Below, piece by piece: positions 1 through 8,179 of a stretch of 64,000 nt of DNA; positions within the stretch are counted from its first letter, which is position 1; every line of letters starts with the position of its first letter. The notes beneath the pieces are model-generated. The model saw only the letters and a list, made by a program, of their open reading frames with translations, was not told where the DNA came from and searched no databases. The translations under genes were made by a program, and so were the position numbers. Source of the DNA: Nocardioides sp. (GTDB taxonomy: Bacteria; Actinomycetota; Actinomycetes; Propionibacteriales; Nocardioidaceae); assembly GCA_002729525.1 (NCBI GenBank), contig PBYI01000009.1, positions 206,044 through 270,043 of the forward strand, read 5' to 3'.

Positions 1-342
1 GACGAGCATCAGCCAGGCGGCGTCGGTGGGCACGTCGAAGGAGCCCTTCGGCTCGGTGATCGTGACCGTCTCGCCCGCCACGTCGCCGGCGGCCCACTCG
101 GTGACCAGCCCGGTGTCGTGCACGACGACGTCGAGCACGAGCCGGTCCGGCTGCAGCGCCCGCACCGTGTAGTAGCGGCTCTGGAACTGACCCGGCACCA
201 CCAGGCCGACCCACTCGTCGGGGATCCCGGTCGAGGCGAAGCCGGCCAGCCCGGGGCCGCCGACGACGAGGCGCACCAGGTGGTCGCTGAGCGGGGTCCG
301 CTCGAGCACCTCCACGGCGTAGGTCTCGGCGCGTCTGCTCAC
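1..342 (-). CDS. Siderophore-interacting FAD-binding protein (partial, C-terminus outside window)
   Basis: Only the first 114 codons are present; the window edge cuts the gene. Proteins of this ViuB/SIP type use NAD(P)H and FAD to reduce ferric siderophores in the cytoplasm and release iron. Seen: SRYYTVR at residues 55-61 in the place of the family R-x-Y-[ST] FAD contact, and HDTGLVTEWA at 75-84, matching the conserved His...Trp-Ala stretch of the flavin barrel. The GTG at 342 is chosen because TAGAGT (349-354) lies six bases upstream, predicting a leaderless transcript; the GTG at 350 runs straight into a stop. It follows tmsB by 43 bases but appears to have its own promoter. No iron box is visible here, unlike three other genes in the window. 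Confidence 0.8.
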   Translation of the reverse strand, partial: MSRRAETYAVEVLERTPLSDHLVRLVVGGPGLAGFASTGIPDEWVGLVVPGQFQSRYYTVRALQPDRLVLDVVVHDTGLVTEWAAGDVAGETVTITEPKGSFDVPTDAAWLMLV

Positions 343-385
343 CGGGTCACTCTAGGCGCCGACGTGCTCGACGAGCCGACTGCCG

Positions 386-1654
386 TCACCAGGTCGGGCG
401 CAGCGCGAACCCGTCGTTGCCCTCCTCGCCCGTGCGCACGCCCAGCACCTGGTGCAGCTGGATCTCGTTGCGCTCGAACGCGATCTGCGAGCTGGCCATG
501 TAGAGGCCCCAGACGCGTGCGGTGCCCTCGCCGACATCGGCGACGGCCTCGTCCCAGTTCTCGACGAGGTTCTCGCACCAGCCCTGGAGGGTCTTGGCGT
601 AGTGCAGTCGCAGGTTCTCCTCGTGCATGACCTCCAGACCGGCGTCCTGCGCGGCCGTGATGATCGTGCCGGAGCCGGTGAGCTCGCCGTCAGGGAACAC
701 GTAGCGGTCGATGAACGCGCCGGTGGCGGTGTTCTTGTTGTGGTGGCGGGTGATGCAGTGGTTGAGGATGCGTCCCTCGTCCTTGAGCTTGCCGCGCAGG
801 AACGAGAAGTACGACGGGTAGTTCTTGATGCCGATGTGCTCCAGCAGGCCGATCGAGCTGACCGCGTCGAAGTCCTCCTCGAGGACGTCGCGGTAGTCGA
901 GGTGGCGCACCTCGGCGAGGTCACCGAGGCCCTCGCGGTCGATGGCCTCCTTGGCCCACGACGCCTGCTCGCGCGACAACGTCACGCCGAGCGCCTTCAC
1001 GCCGTACTCCCGGGCGGCGTGGCGGACCATGCCGCCCCAGCCGCAGCCGACGTCGAGCAGACGCATGCCGGGCTGGAGGCCGAGCTTGCGGGCAACCAGG
1101 TCGTGCTTCTCGAACTGCGCCTGCTCCAGGGTGGCGTCCTCGGTCGGGAAGACCGCGCAGGTGTAGGCCATTGAGGGGCCCAGCACCATCTCGTAGAAGC
1201 GGTTCGAGACGTCGTAGTGGTGGTGGATGGCCTCGGCGTCGCGGGTCAGCGAGTGCCGCACGCCCTCCATCACCCGGCGCCAGCGCGGCAGGTGCTCCTG
1301 CGGCGGAGGCGGCGGCGGCTTCAGGTTCGACAGGCCGAGCCCGCGCACGATGCCGACCAGCTCGGCCGGGCTCGGGGTGCGGAACTTGGTGTGGTCCTTC
1401 ATGAACTGCATCGCCGGGTAGGGGTTGCCCGGGTGCACGCCGTGGGCGACCAGGTCGCCGGCGGTGTAGGCGCGGGCCAGACCGAGGTCGCCCGGCGCGG
1501 TCATCAGGTAGGCGAGACCGCGCTGGTTGACCAGCTCGAGGCGGATCTCGGAATCTGCGGGCCCGGCGGAGGAGCCGTCGTAGGCGGAGAAGTGCAACGG
1601 CATCCCGTCGCGCATGAGGTCGGCGACGACGTCGGCGATCTTGAGGGTGGGCAT
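386..1654 (-). CDS. tmsB: CFA-synthase-like fatty acid methyltransferase (TmsB-like)
   Basis: A 422-residue member of the cyclopropane-fatty-acyl-phospholipid synthase family, which moves a methyl group from SAM to the double bond of an unsaturated phospholipid acyl chain. Seen: HHYDVSNRFY at residues 145-154 and the SAM-binding LLDVGCGWGG at 199-208, then the CFA core to the C-terminus. A proline run (PPPPPP) near residue 113 links an N-terminal domain to the methyltransferase. The gene upstream (1732-3111) is an FAD oxidoreductase. In actinobacteria this pair (TmsB plus TmsA) makes 10-methylene and then 10-methyl branched fatty acids such as tuberculostearic acid, so that role is inferred rather than cyclopropanation. 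The start ATG at 1654 gives the MPTLKIAD N-terminus; the frame stays open upstream only because of high GC. Confidence 0.85.
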   Translation of the reverse strand: MPTLKIADVVADLMRDGMPLHFSAYDGSSAGPADSEIRLELVNQRGLAYLMTAPGDLGLARAYTAGDLVAHGVHPGNPYPAMQFMKDHTKFRTPSPAELVGIVRGLGLSNLKPPPPPPQEHLPRWRRVMEGVRHSLTRDAEAIHHHYDVSNRFYEMVLGPSMAYTCAVFPTEDATLEQAQFEKHDLVARKLGLQPGMRLLDVGCGWGGMVRHAAREYGVKALGVTLSREQASWAKEAIDREGLGDLAEVRHLDYRDVLEEDFDAVSSIGLLEHIGIKNYPSYFSFLRGKLKDEGRILNHCITRHHNKNTATGAFIDRYVFPDGELTGSGTIITAAQDAGLEVMHEENLRLHYAKTLQGWCENLVENWDEAVADVGEGTARVWGLYMASSQIAFERNEIQLHQVLGVRTGEEGNDGFALRPTW

Positions 1655-1680
1655 GGAGTACCTCGATGCTGCTCGTGCTG

Positions 1681-1710
1681 GGTGGTGGGTGGGTGGGTGG
1701 GTGGGTGGTG
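1681..1710. repeat. GGGT tandem repeat between tmsA and tmsB
   Basis: Five perfect GGGT units (1687-1706) flanked by GGT units, on the plus strand in the 77-base gap between the two tms genes. Four or more G3 runs with single-base loops fit an intramolecular G-quadruplex. The tms mRNA would carry the complementary CCCA run, so any quadruplex would form in the template DNA strand, not the RNA. Confidence 0.7.
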
Positions 1711-1731
1711 TGCGTCGTGCGGGAGGGAGTC

Positions 1732-3111
1732 TCAGGCGTTGCGGACGGTCTTGTCGTACAACGAGGAGAGCCGGTCGTCGGGGTCGTACGTCGCCTTGAC
1801 CCGCGCCAGGTGCGGGCCGTCGTACAGGCGGTCGAAGGTCTCGCGGTCGTAGAACGCCTCGGAGTAGAGCGACTTGTGGCCGCCGAGCTCGTGGACGCGC
1901 TGCTCGATGGCGCGGTTCATCGGGGCGTCGACCCGCTCGGGGCCGACGTGGACGGTGCCCCAGAAGCCGGCGTTGACGTAGACCTCGCCCGGCTCGAGGG
2001 GGTACGTCGGCCAGCTGGCTCCGCCGGACGTGCCGCGGGAGACGAGCGGGCACAGCCAGACCGGGCGCATGCCGACCTCGGCGTCGAACCACTCGAGGAA
2101 GTCGGGCACCCGCTCGACGGGCACCTCGATGTCCTGCACGACCCGCTCGCGCAGCGGGCGGCCGGCACGCTGGTCGAGCCGGTCGGCGATCGAGAACCGG
2201 CGGTCGAGGCCGAGGAGCTTCATGTAGACGTCGGAGCGGCGCTTGGAGCGCGGCCAGAACCGGCGGATGCGGGGGTTCTGCGCGCCGAACGCGCCGGAGC
2301 ACCAGAACCAGTCGGTGTCCCAGCGCCACAGGTAGTCGTACATGGTCAGCAGGTCGCGCTCGCGCTCCTGCAGCGACCGGAAGTAGACCTGCTGGCCGAC
2401 GTAGTCCGAGGGCGAGGCCTCGCCCGTCGAGTCGGTCCAGCGGGCGAGGGTCAGGTAGTACTCCCCCGGCTCGAAGGCCACCCCGTCGAGCCCGTCGACG
2501 CGCTCGCCGTCGTACTCGCGGGTCTCGGTGACCTCGGTGATCGTCTTGGCGAGCAGTCCGGCGTCGTCGAAGCGGACGTGGCGCAGGGCGACGTACGCCG
2601 GCACCGGCTCGAGCTCGATGACCAGCCGGGTGGCGTAGCCGAGCGACCCGTAGGAGTTGGGGAACGTGTCGAACAGGTCGTCACCGGGGCGGCACGTGAC
2701 GACCTCGCCGGCGCCGGTGAACACGTCCATCTCGCGCACCGACTCGTGCGGCAGACCGTTGCGAAAGCTGGTCGACTCGATGCCGAGGCCGGTGACCGCG
2801 CCGCCGAGGGTGATGGTGCGCAGCTGCGGGACGACCATCGGGACCATTCCGTGCGGCAGGGTCGCGTCGACGAGGTCCTCGTAGGTGCACATCCCCTGCA
2901 CGACCGCGGTGCGGGTCTCCGGGTCGACCGACAGCACGCCGTCGAGGCCGGTGACGTCGAGGCCCGGCGTGAGCGTCTCCGCACGCGGCCGGAACAGGTT
3001 GGTGGTGCGCTTGGCGAGCCGGACGGGCTCCCCGGCGGGGATGGCGGCGTACGACGCCCGCAGGCGGGCGACCGCCGCGTCGTGCTCGGCTGTGGTGCGG
3101 GGCTCGATCAC
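1732..3111 (-). CDS. tmsA: FAD-binding oxidoreductase, partner of the fatty acid methyltransferase (TmsA-like)
   Basis: A 459-residue flavoprotein with a PCMH-type FAD-binding domain in the first half; the stretch around VLSVDPETRTAVVQG and the GGAVTGLGIES loop are typical of FAD_binding_4 proteins. The C-terminal half resembles the substrate lobe of actinobacterial oxidases annotated as FAD-linked or delta-24-sterol-reductase-like. Encoded 77 bases upstream of the CFA-like methyltransferase, it matches the tmsA-tmsB arrangement, in which TmsA reduces the 10-methylene intermediate to a 10-methyl fatty acid. The start GTG at 3111 (VIEPRTTAEHD) is chosen because TAACCT at 3119-3124 lies seven bases upstream, a leaderless arrangement. 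The function comes from known gene pairs and was not tested here. Confidence 0.75.
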   Translation of the reverse strand: MIEPRTTAEHDAAVARLRASYAAIPAGEPVRLAKRTTNLFRPRAETLTPGLDVTGLDGVLSVDPETRTAVVQGMCTYEDLVDATLPHGMVPMVVPQLRTITLGGAVTGLGIESTSFRNGLPHESVREMDVFTGAGEVVTCRPGDDLFDTFPNSYGSLGYATRLVIELEPVPAYVALRHVRFDDAGLLAKTITEVTETREYDGERVDGLDGVAFEPGEYYLTLARWTDSTGEASPSDYVGQQVYFRSLQERERDLLTMYDYLWRWDTDWFWCSGAFGAQNPRIRRFWPRSKRRSDVYMKLLGLDRRFSIADRLDQRAGRPLRERVVQDIEVPVERVPDFLEWFDAEVGMRPVWLCPLVSRGTSGGASWPTYPLEPGEVYVNAGFWGTVHVGPERVDAPMNRAIEQRVHELGGHKSLYSEAFYDRETFDRLYDGPHLARVKATYDPDDRLSSLYDKTVRNA

Positions 3112-3187
3112 CGCTCGGAGGTTACTCCCGGTCGGTGTCGCGCGCGTTTCGGGTGGTTCCCGGGGCGCGTCGTGCCGGTGAGGTCGC

Positions 3188-3222
3188 CCACAGCCGGGCG
3201 GCGGAGGGCCGCCCGGCCGTGG
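3188..3222 (-). terminator. Hairpin terminator after the decapeptide-repeat gene
   Basis: A 15-base stem with one mismatch and a five-base loop (core arms GCCGGGCGGC and GCCGCCCGGC) begins two bases past the stop codon of the gene at 3224-4048. There is no U-run, as is common for actinobacterial terminators. tmsA is transcribed away from it on the same strand. Confidence 0.6.
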
Positions 3223-3223
3223 T

Positions 3224-4048
3224 TCAGCGCTGCTGACCCTGCGGCGACCGTGCCGCCGGCCGCAGGACCGTGACATCGCCGGAGGGCGTGAAGATCGCCG
3301 TGAGCGTGCGTCCGAAGAGGTAGCTGCCGGCACCGACCTCCATCGCCTCCAGGTCGAAGGTGTGGGCACCGGCGCTCACCGGGAACACGAACGACACCGC
3401 GCCGGAGGCCGCCACCGCGCCACCAGAGGGACTCATCTCCTCGTAGGCCAGCTCGTGGTTGTACTCGAACGACGGCGACGCACCGTCCAGCGACACCCGG
3501 TAGTTGAGCCAGCCCGGGCCGACGAGCGAGGTGTCGTCCTCGGCGCTGATCGATCCGGTGACCAGGACGAATCCGTCGGACGGCGCCGTCATCGACAGCT
3601 CCAGGACCGAGGTGAACGAGTTGGCCGTGAAGTCGTTGACCTCACCGAGGTCGGAGGAGCCGAACACCGCGACGTCACCGTCGCCGAGGAGGCCCTGAAG
3701 GCTCGACTCGTCGACCTGGGCACCGCTCACCGAGTCGGCGGCGAGGTCGGCACCGGTCAGCGACCCGTCCTTGACGTCGGCGCCGCTCACGCTGCCGTTC
3801 TTGAGGTCGGCGCCGGAGACGCTGCCGTTCTTGAGGTCGCCGCCGGAGACGCTGTTGTTCTTCAGGTCGGCACCCGTGAGCGAGCCGTTCTTGATCTTCT
3901 TCCCGGTGACGCTGTTGTTCTTCAGGTTCTTGCCGTTGATGAGCTTGGCGGCCTCGCTGGGCGCGCCGGTGACGACGAGCAGCGCGAGCGTGCTGACGAC
4001 GAGGGCGAGCCGGCCGCTGCTGATGCGCGGCAGGGTGGGACGACGCAT
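3224..4048 (-). CDS. Secreted protein with decapeptide (pentapeptide-like) repeats
   Basis: A 274-residue exported protein of unknown role. Residues 1-33 form a signal peptide (basic start, hydrophobic LALVVSTLALLVV, then a likely cleavage site near SEA-A). Residues 43-112 are seven ten-residue units of the form K-N-G-S-V-S-G-A-D-L, which read as alternating pentapeptides (ADLKN, GSVSG) and could fold as a right-handed beta-helix. The rest (about 130-260) looks like a beta-sandwich domain. It is probably a surface or matrix protein; such architectures recur in Nocardioidaceae as hypotheticals. The ATG at 4048 follows GGAGG at good spacing, and TAGCGT near 4096 is a likely -10 with a leader of about 40 bases. 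A strong hairpin follows the stop. Confidence 0.75.
   Translation of the reverse strand: MRRPTLPRISSGRLALVVSTLALLVVTGAPSEAAKLINGKNLKNNSVTGKKIKNGSLTGADLKNNSVSGGDLKNGSVSGADLKNGSVSGADVKDGSLTGADLAADSVSGAQVDESSLQGLLGDGDVAVFGSSDLGEVNDFTANSFTSVLELSMTAPSDGFVLVTGSISAEDDTSLVGPGWLNYRVSLDGASPSFEYNHELAYEEMSPSGGAVAASGAVSFVFPVSAGAHTFDLEAMEVGAGSYLFGRTLTAIFTPSGDVTVLRPAARSPQGQQR
3713..3922 (-). repeat. Seven in-frame 30-bp repeats encoding decapeptide units
   Basis: These are the coding repeats for residues 43-112 of the secreted protein. Two adjacent copies near 3780-3840 are nearly identical at the DNA level, so unit number could vary by slippage or recombination. Confidence 0.7.
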
Positions 4049-4105
4049 GGGACTACCTCCGAGAACGTGGACCGACGTACGTGGGGAGTCACGCTAGGAG
4101 GGCGA

Positions 4106-4130
4106 CCACACCCCGGGGGTGGTGGTCTGG
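4106..4130 (-). terminator. Possible hairpin after the cytidine-deaminase-like gene
   Basis: An imperfect inverted repeat (ACCACACCCC against GGGGGTGGTGGT) lies about 45 bases past the stop of the gene at 4175-4513, between it and the promoter of the secreted repeat protein. No U-run follows, so assignment as a terminator is tentative. Confidence 0.35.
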
Positions 4131-4174
4131 ACCGCCTCGTCGAGTCTTTACCGTCTGTGCGACCGACGCACCGA

Positions 4175-4513
4175 TCAGCTCTCGAGACTGCTGCTCACCG
4201 CGCCGCGCGGGTCGCCCACGTGCACCGTGACGCCCGTGCCGGCGAAGTCGCGCAGCGCGGCGAGGTCGGTCTCGGCCACCTCGCCGTCCTCCCCGAGCAC
4301 GACGGCGGCCTGGAGGCCGGTGGACCCGGAGGAGACGGCCATCGCGATGCACACGCCGAGCGCGGACACCTGCAGGTGGGGCAGGTCGACCGTGGCGGCG
4401 GCGTACGTGCGGGCGTTCTCGTCGCGCACCGCAGCGCCCTGCGCGGCACGGGTGCGGGCGCGGGTGGCGCGGGCCAGGGTGACGAGCTTGGCGTCCTCGC
4501 TGCTCAGGTCCAT
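4175..4513 (-). CDS. Degenerate cytidine deaminase-like protein
   Basis: A 112-residue protein of the short actinobacterial group annotated as cytidine deaminase and usually found near era, ybeY and corC. Seen: an alpha/beta fold with a T-Y-A-A-A-T-V strand resembling the deaminase substrate strand. It lacks the zinc-site signatures of true deaminases (a C-A-E or H-A-E motif and a P-C-x-x-C motif): the only cysteine is in GVCIAMAVSSG at about residue 54. It is therefore unlikely to deaminate cytidine; the role is unknown. TAGGCT (4521-4526) is seven bases before the ATG, predicting a leaderless mRNA separate from sppA, whose stop is 45 bases upstream. Confidence 0.7.
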   Translation of the reverse strand: MDLSSEDAKLVTLARATRARTRAAQGAAVRDENARTYAAATVDLPHLQVSALGVCIAMAVSSGSTGLQAAVVLGEDGEVAETDLAALRDFAGTGVTVHVGDPRGAVSSSLES

Positions 4514-4558
4514 GGGACCGAGCCTAGGGCGTGGTGGTCAGAGCCCCGGGGCCGACCG

Positions 4559-6319
4559 TCAGCGCACCGTGATCCCCCACGGCAGCGACAGCACGCCGTG
4601 CGGCACGGCGACGCCGAGCGCGGCGGCGGCCCGGTGGAGCAGCGCCTCCGGACCCGCGCCCACGAGCCCGGTGTCCAGCAGCGGTACGGCGGCCGCAGCC
4701 GCCGGCGACTCGCTGGACTCGGCCGGCTTGAGCCGGGCGAGCAGGTCGAGCGGCGAGGTGCCGAGCACGTGCACGTCGTCCGGGTCGAGGTCGGCGAGCT
4801 CCGCCGCCCGGCGCAGCGCCAGGCGCGAGCCGCCCAGGTGGTCGACCAGACCACGCTGGTGCGCGTCGGCGCCGGTCCACACCCGGCCGCGGGCGTGCGG
4901 CTCGAGCTCCTCCCAGGGCATCGCGCGGTCGTGGGCGGCCTTGCGGGTGAAGTCGTCGTAGACCTCGTCGAGCCAGTCGTCGAGGACGCGCCACTCCTCG
5001 TCGGTGAACGCGCGGGTGCCCGACAGCATCCCGGCGCGGTCGCCGGCGTCGACCGACTCCTGCACCACGCCGACCCGGTCGAGGAGCCCGGCCACGACGA
5101 CCTTGCCGGCGAGCACGCCGATCGACCCGGTGAGCGTCGTCGGCTGGGCGACGACCTCGTCGGCCGGCATCGCGACGAAGTAGCCGCCGGAGGCCGCGAC
5201 CGATCCCATCGAGGCGACCACGGGACGGCCCGACTCACGCAGCCGCAGCACCTCGCGGCGGATGGCGTCGCTGGCGACGTAGGACCCGCCCGGGCTGTCG
5301 ACGCGGAGCACCACGGCCTTGACGGCGTCCTGGCGTCCGACCGCCCGCAGCCGGGCGCAGACCCGGTCGGCGCCGGCCTGGCGGCCCTGGCCGGGGCCGA
5401 GCACGATCGGGCCGCCGACGTCGACGACGGCGACCGAGGGCCGGCGTCGGGAGGCGCCGGACAGCCCGGCGAGGGCGTCGCGGCGGCGGGCGGGGTCGTC
5501 GGCGGCGTACCGCTGGACGTAGCGGGGCCGCCAGGCGGGCGCGGCCTCGGGAGTCCAGGTGGCGTGCGCCCAGGCGTAGACCTCGTCGCGGTAGCCGACG
5601 TGGTCGACCAGGCCGAGCTCGTGCGCCCGGCGGGCGGAGACCGGCGACTGCGCGACCGCGGCCCGTACGTCGTCCTCGGCGAGGCCGCGGGCGGCGGCGA
5701 CCCGGGCGACGGTGTCGTCGAGCACCGAGTCGGCGATCCGCTGGATCATCGTCCGGTTGGCGTCGGTGACCTCGCGGGCGGCGAGCTGGTCGGCGGCCGA
5801 CTTGAACTCGTGCCGCTGGGCGAACTGCGGCTCCAGGCCGACCTTCTCCAGAGCCCCGCGCACCAGCGTGATGGCGGCGTGCACGCCGACCAGGCCCACG
5901 GCACCGGACGGCTGGACCCACACGTCGTGCGCGGCCAGGGCGACGCGGTAGCCGGCCATGCCGCTGCCGAGCTCGCCATAGGTCTCCGACCAGGCGGCCA
6001 CCGGCTTGGAGGTCGCCAGGTCGGCCAGCAGGTCGGCGACCTCGTCGGCCTCCGGGAGGCTCAGGGGGCACGTGCCGACGTGCACGAGCACACCGAGGAC
6101 GTCGTCGTCGGACGCCGCCCGGCGCAGGCCGTCGCGCAGCGCGCGGACCGACGGGGCGTTGCGCTGCCGCAGCGCCTCCATCGGGCTCGACGGCGGCCCG
6201 GTGACCAGGCCGTGGGCCAGGTCGAGCTCGAGGACCGTGCCCGGGGTGGCCCGTCCCGGGAGTCCCGGGAGCCCGGGGACGCGACGCAGGACGGCGGACG
6301 GTACGGCGGGCACGCGCAT
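4559..6319 (-). CDS. sppA: Signal peptide peptidase SppA (67K type)
   Basis: A 586-residue serine protease of the S49 family with two tandem ClpP-fold domains, the full-length (67K) architecture. SppA degrades cleaved signal peptides in the membrane. The N-terminal domain contains EFKSAAD (about residue 183), carrying the lysine general base. The C-terminal domain has VDSPGGSYVASDAIRR and then GSVAASGGYF, holding the nucleophilic serine of the Ser-Lys dyad. No clear membrane anchor is visible at the N-terminus, where family members often have one. The ATG at 6319 sits six bases after TAGGGT (6326-6331), so a leaderless promoter probably drives it independently of corC, which ends 47 bases upstream. 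Confidence 0.88.
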   Translation of the reverse strand: MRVPAVPSAVLRRVPGLPGLPGRATPGTVLELDLAHGLVTGPPSSPMEALRQRNAPSVRALRDGLRRAASDDDVLGVLVHVGTCPLSLPEADEVADLLADLATSKPVAAWSETYGELGSGMAGYRVALAAHDVWVQPSGAVGLVGVHAAITLVRGALEKVGLEPQFAQRHEFKSAADQLAAREVTDANRTMIQRIADSVLDDTVARVAAARGLAEDDVRAAVAQSPVSARRAHELGLVDHVGYRDEVYAWAHATWTPEAAPAWRPRYVQRYAADDPARRRDALAGLSGASRRRPSVAVVDVGGPIVLGPGQGRQAGADRVCARLRAVGRQDAVKAVVLRVDSPGGSYVASDAIRREVLRLRESGRPVVASMGSVAASGGYFVAMPADEVVAQPTTLTGSIGVLAGKVVVAGLLDRVGVVQESVDAGDRAGMLSGTRAFTDEEWRVLDDWLDEVYDDFTRKAAHDRAMPWEELEPHARGRVWTGADAHQRGLVDHLGGSRLALRRAAELADLDPDDVHVLGTSPLDLLARLKPAESSESPAAAAAVPLLDTGLVGAGPEALLHRAAAALGVAVPHGVLSLPWGITVR

Positions 6320-6366
6320 GCGGCGACCCTAGCCAGCACTCCCAGGCCCGACCCCGGGCCGGCGCG

Positions 6367-7659
6367 CTACTCGTCCTCGTCGGACCCGTCGTCGTCGGGG
6401 ACGTGCACGGGGCGCACCTTCACGGTGGCGATCCGGTTGCGTCGGCCGGTGGGGTCCTCGGCCTCGAAGCGCAGCCCGTGCACCTCGACCGAGGCTCCGG
6501 GGATCGGGACCCGGCCGAGGTGCTTGGCCATCAGGCCGCCCACGCTGTCGACCTCCTCGTCCTCGACCTCGACCCCGAGCAGCTCGTCGAGGTCGTCGAT
6601 CGGGAAGCGCGAGGACACCCGCCACTCCCCCTCGCCGAGGTGCTGCGGCTCGAGCTCGTCCTCGTCGTACTCGTCGGTGATCTCGCCGACGATCTCCTCC
6701 AGGAGGTCCTCGATGGTCAGCAGACCGGCGGTGCCGCCGTACTCGTCGACGACGGCGGCGATGTGCTGGCGGTCGGCCTGCATGGCCGACAGCTGGGCGT
6801 CGACCGCCTTGGAGTCCGGCACCCAGGCGACCGGGCGCATGACCGCCTCGACCCGCTGGGTCAGGTCGGCGCCGGGCGACTCGAAGTCACGGCGTACGAC
6901 GTCCTTGAGGTAGAGGAAGCCGCGAATCTCGTCGAGGTTCTCCCCGATGACCGGCACCCGGGAGAAGCCGCTGCGCAGGAAGAGGCTGAGCGCCTGGCGG
7001 AGGTTCTTGTAGTGCTCGATGTAGACCACGTCGTTGCGCGGCACCATCACCTCGCGCACGGTGGTGTCGCCGAGCTCGAAGACCGACTGGATCATCCTCC
7101 GCTCGCCGGACTCGATCGTCGCCGATGCCTCGGCGATGTCGACCAGCTCGCGCAGCTCGGTCTCGCTCGCGAACGGGCCCTCGCGGAACCCCTTGCCGGG
7201 CGTCAGCGCGTTGCCGAGCGCGATGAGCAGGCGCGACACCGGGCCGAGGACGGTGGTCAGGGCCATCACCGGCCCGGCCGACAGGCAGGCGACCGACTCG
7301 GAGTGCTGGCGACCGAGCGTGCGTGGGCCGACGCCGATGGCGACGTACGACACCACCAGCATGATGCCGATCGCGGTCAGCCGGGCGACCACGCCGTCGA
7401 GCACGGAGGCCAGCTCGAAGGCGACCAGCACGATCGCGGCGATCTCGCTGAGCAGCCGCAGCAGCAGCGCGGTGTTGAGGTGCCGGGCCGGGTCGTCGAG
7501 GAGCCGCACCAGGCGGGCGGCGCCGGCGCGGTTCTCCTCGGCCAGCTCGGCCGCGCGGGCGCGCGAGAACGACCCGAGCGCGGCGTCGACAGCGGTGAAC
7601 AGCCCCGCGAGCAGCACCAGCGCCGCAGCGCCGAGGAACGTCAGCAGGCCGCCGCTCAC
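6367..7659 (-). CDS. CorC/HlyC-family membrane protein (CNNM and CBS domains)
   Basis: A 430-residue membrane protein of the hemolysin/CorC family linked to magnesium and cobalt transport or export. Domain order: an N-terminal DUF21/CNNM transmembrane domain (several hydrophobic segments in residues 1-150), a tandem CBS pair (from [13 protein letters not shown] to [23 protein letters not shown], about residues 200-320), and a C-terminal CorC_HlyC domain (about 335-420), then an acidic tail. The GTG start at 7659 overlaps the ybeY stop (GTGA), giving translational coupling. The order phoH-ybeY-corC is conserved in actinobacteria. Confidence 0.88.
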   Translation of the reverse strand: MSGGLLTFLGAAALVLLAGLFTAVDAALGSFSRARAAELAEENRAGAARLVRLLDDPARHLNTALLLRLLSEIAAIVLVAFELASVLDGVVARLTAIGIMLVVSYVAIGVGPRTLGRQHSESVACLSAGPVMALTTVLGPVSRLLIALGNALTPGKGFREGPFASETELRELVDIAEASATIESGERRMIQSVFELGDTTVREVMVPRNDVVYIEHYKNLRQALSLFLRSGFSRVPVIGENLDEIRGFLYLKDVVRRDFESPGADLTQRVEAVMRPVAWVPDSKAVDAQLSAMQADRQHIAAVVDEYGGTAGLLTIEDLLEEIVGEITDEYDEDELEPQHLGEGEWRVSSRFPIDDLDELLGVEVEDEEVDSVGGLMAKHLGRVPIPGASVEVHGLRFEAEDPTGRRNRIATVKVRPVHVPDDDGSDEDE

Positions 7660-8117
7660 GCGGCCGGACCCCCGGAGCGCCAGGCGGCCAGGAGCTCGTC
7701 CTGGAGACCGAACATCTCGCGGTGCTCCTCGGGCTCGGCGTGGTCGTAGCCGAGCAGGTGGAGCACGCCGTGGGTGGTGAGCAGCTCGATCTCGGCGAGG
7801 GTGCCGTGCCCGGCGGTTTCGCCCTGGCGCTCGGCGACGGCCGGGCAGAGCACGAGGTCGCCCAGCACGCCCTCCTCCGGCTCCTCGCCGGCCAGACCGG
7901 GCCGCAGCTCGTCCATCGGGAAGGCGAGCACGTCGGTCGGGCCCTCCTTCTCCATCCACTGCTCGTTGAGCTCGGCGATGGTGTCCTCGTCGACGGCCTT
8001 GATGCACAGCTCGGCCATCGGGTGCACGCGCATCCGGTCCATCACGAACCGGGCCAGCCGGGCCAGGTGCCGGACGTCGACGTCGCGTCCGGACTCGTCG
8101 AGCACCTCGATGCTCAC
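7656..8117 (-). CDS. ybeY: Endoribonuclease YbeY (rRNA maturation factor)
   Basis: A 153-residue metalloprotein with the zinc motif H-G-x-L-H-L-x-G-Y-D-H ([11 protein letters not shown], about residue 115), the YbeY signature. YbeY takes part in 16S rRNA 3' processing and 70S quality control. Also seen: the family [12 protein letters not shown] strand. Two starts are possible. GTG 8117 ([10 protein letters not shown]) matches the usual N-terminus and has AGGAGG eight bases away. GTG 8183 overlaps the phoH stop (GTGA) but adds 22 atypical residues. The first is chosen because of its strong ribosome binding site. It lies between phoH and corC in one operon. Confidence 0.92.
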   Translation of the reverse strand: MSIEVLDESGRDVDVRHLARLARFVMDRMRVHPMAELCIKAVDEDTIAELNEQWMEKEGPTDVLAFPMDELRPGLAGEEPEEGVLGDLVLCPAVAERQGETAGHGTLAEIELLTTHGVLHLLGYDHAEPEEHREMFGLQDELLAAWRSGGPAA

Positions 8118-8179
8118 CAGCGGGTCCTCCTGGTCGGTGGCCGTCTCTCGGGCCGTGTGGTCAGGGCTGCCGGGCTCGC

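Noticed and set aside
1681..1710. Short regular repeats considered as a CRISPR-like array
   Set aside because: Units are four bases with no spacers; it is a simple tandem repeat.
3362..6913. Long plus-strand open frame opposite the secreted repeat protein, sppA and corC
   Set aside because: No domain, and it crosses several genes with clear families and promoters on the minus strand.
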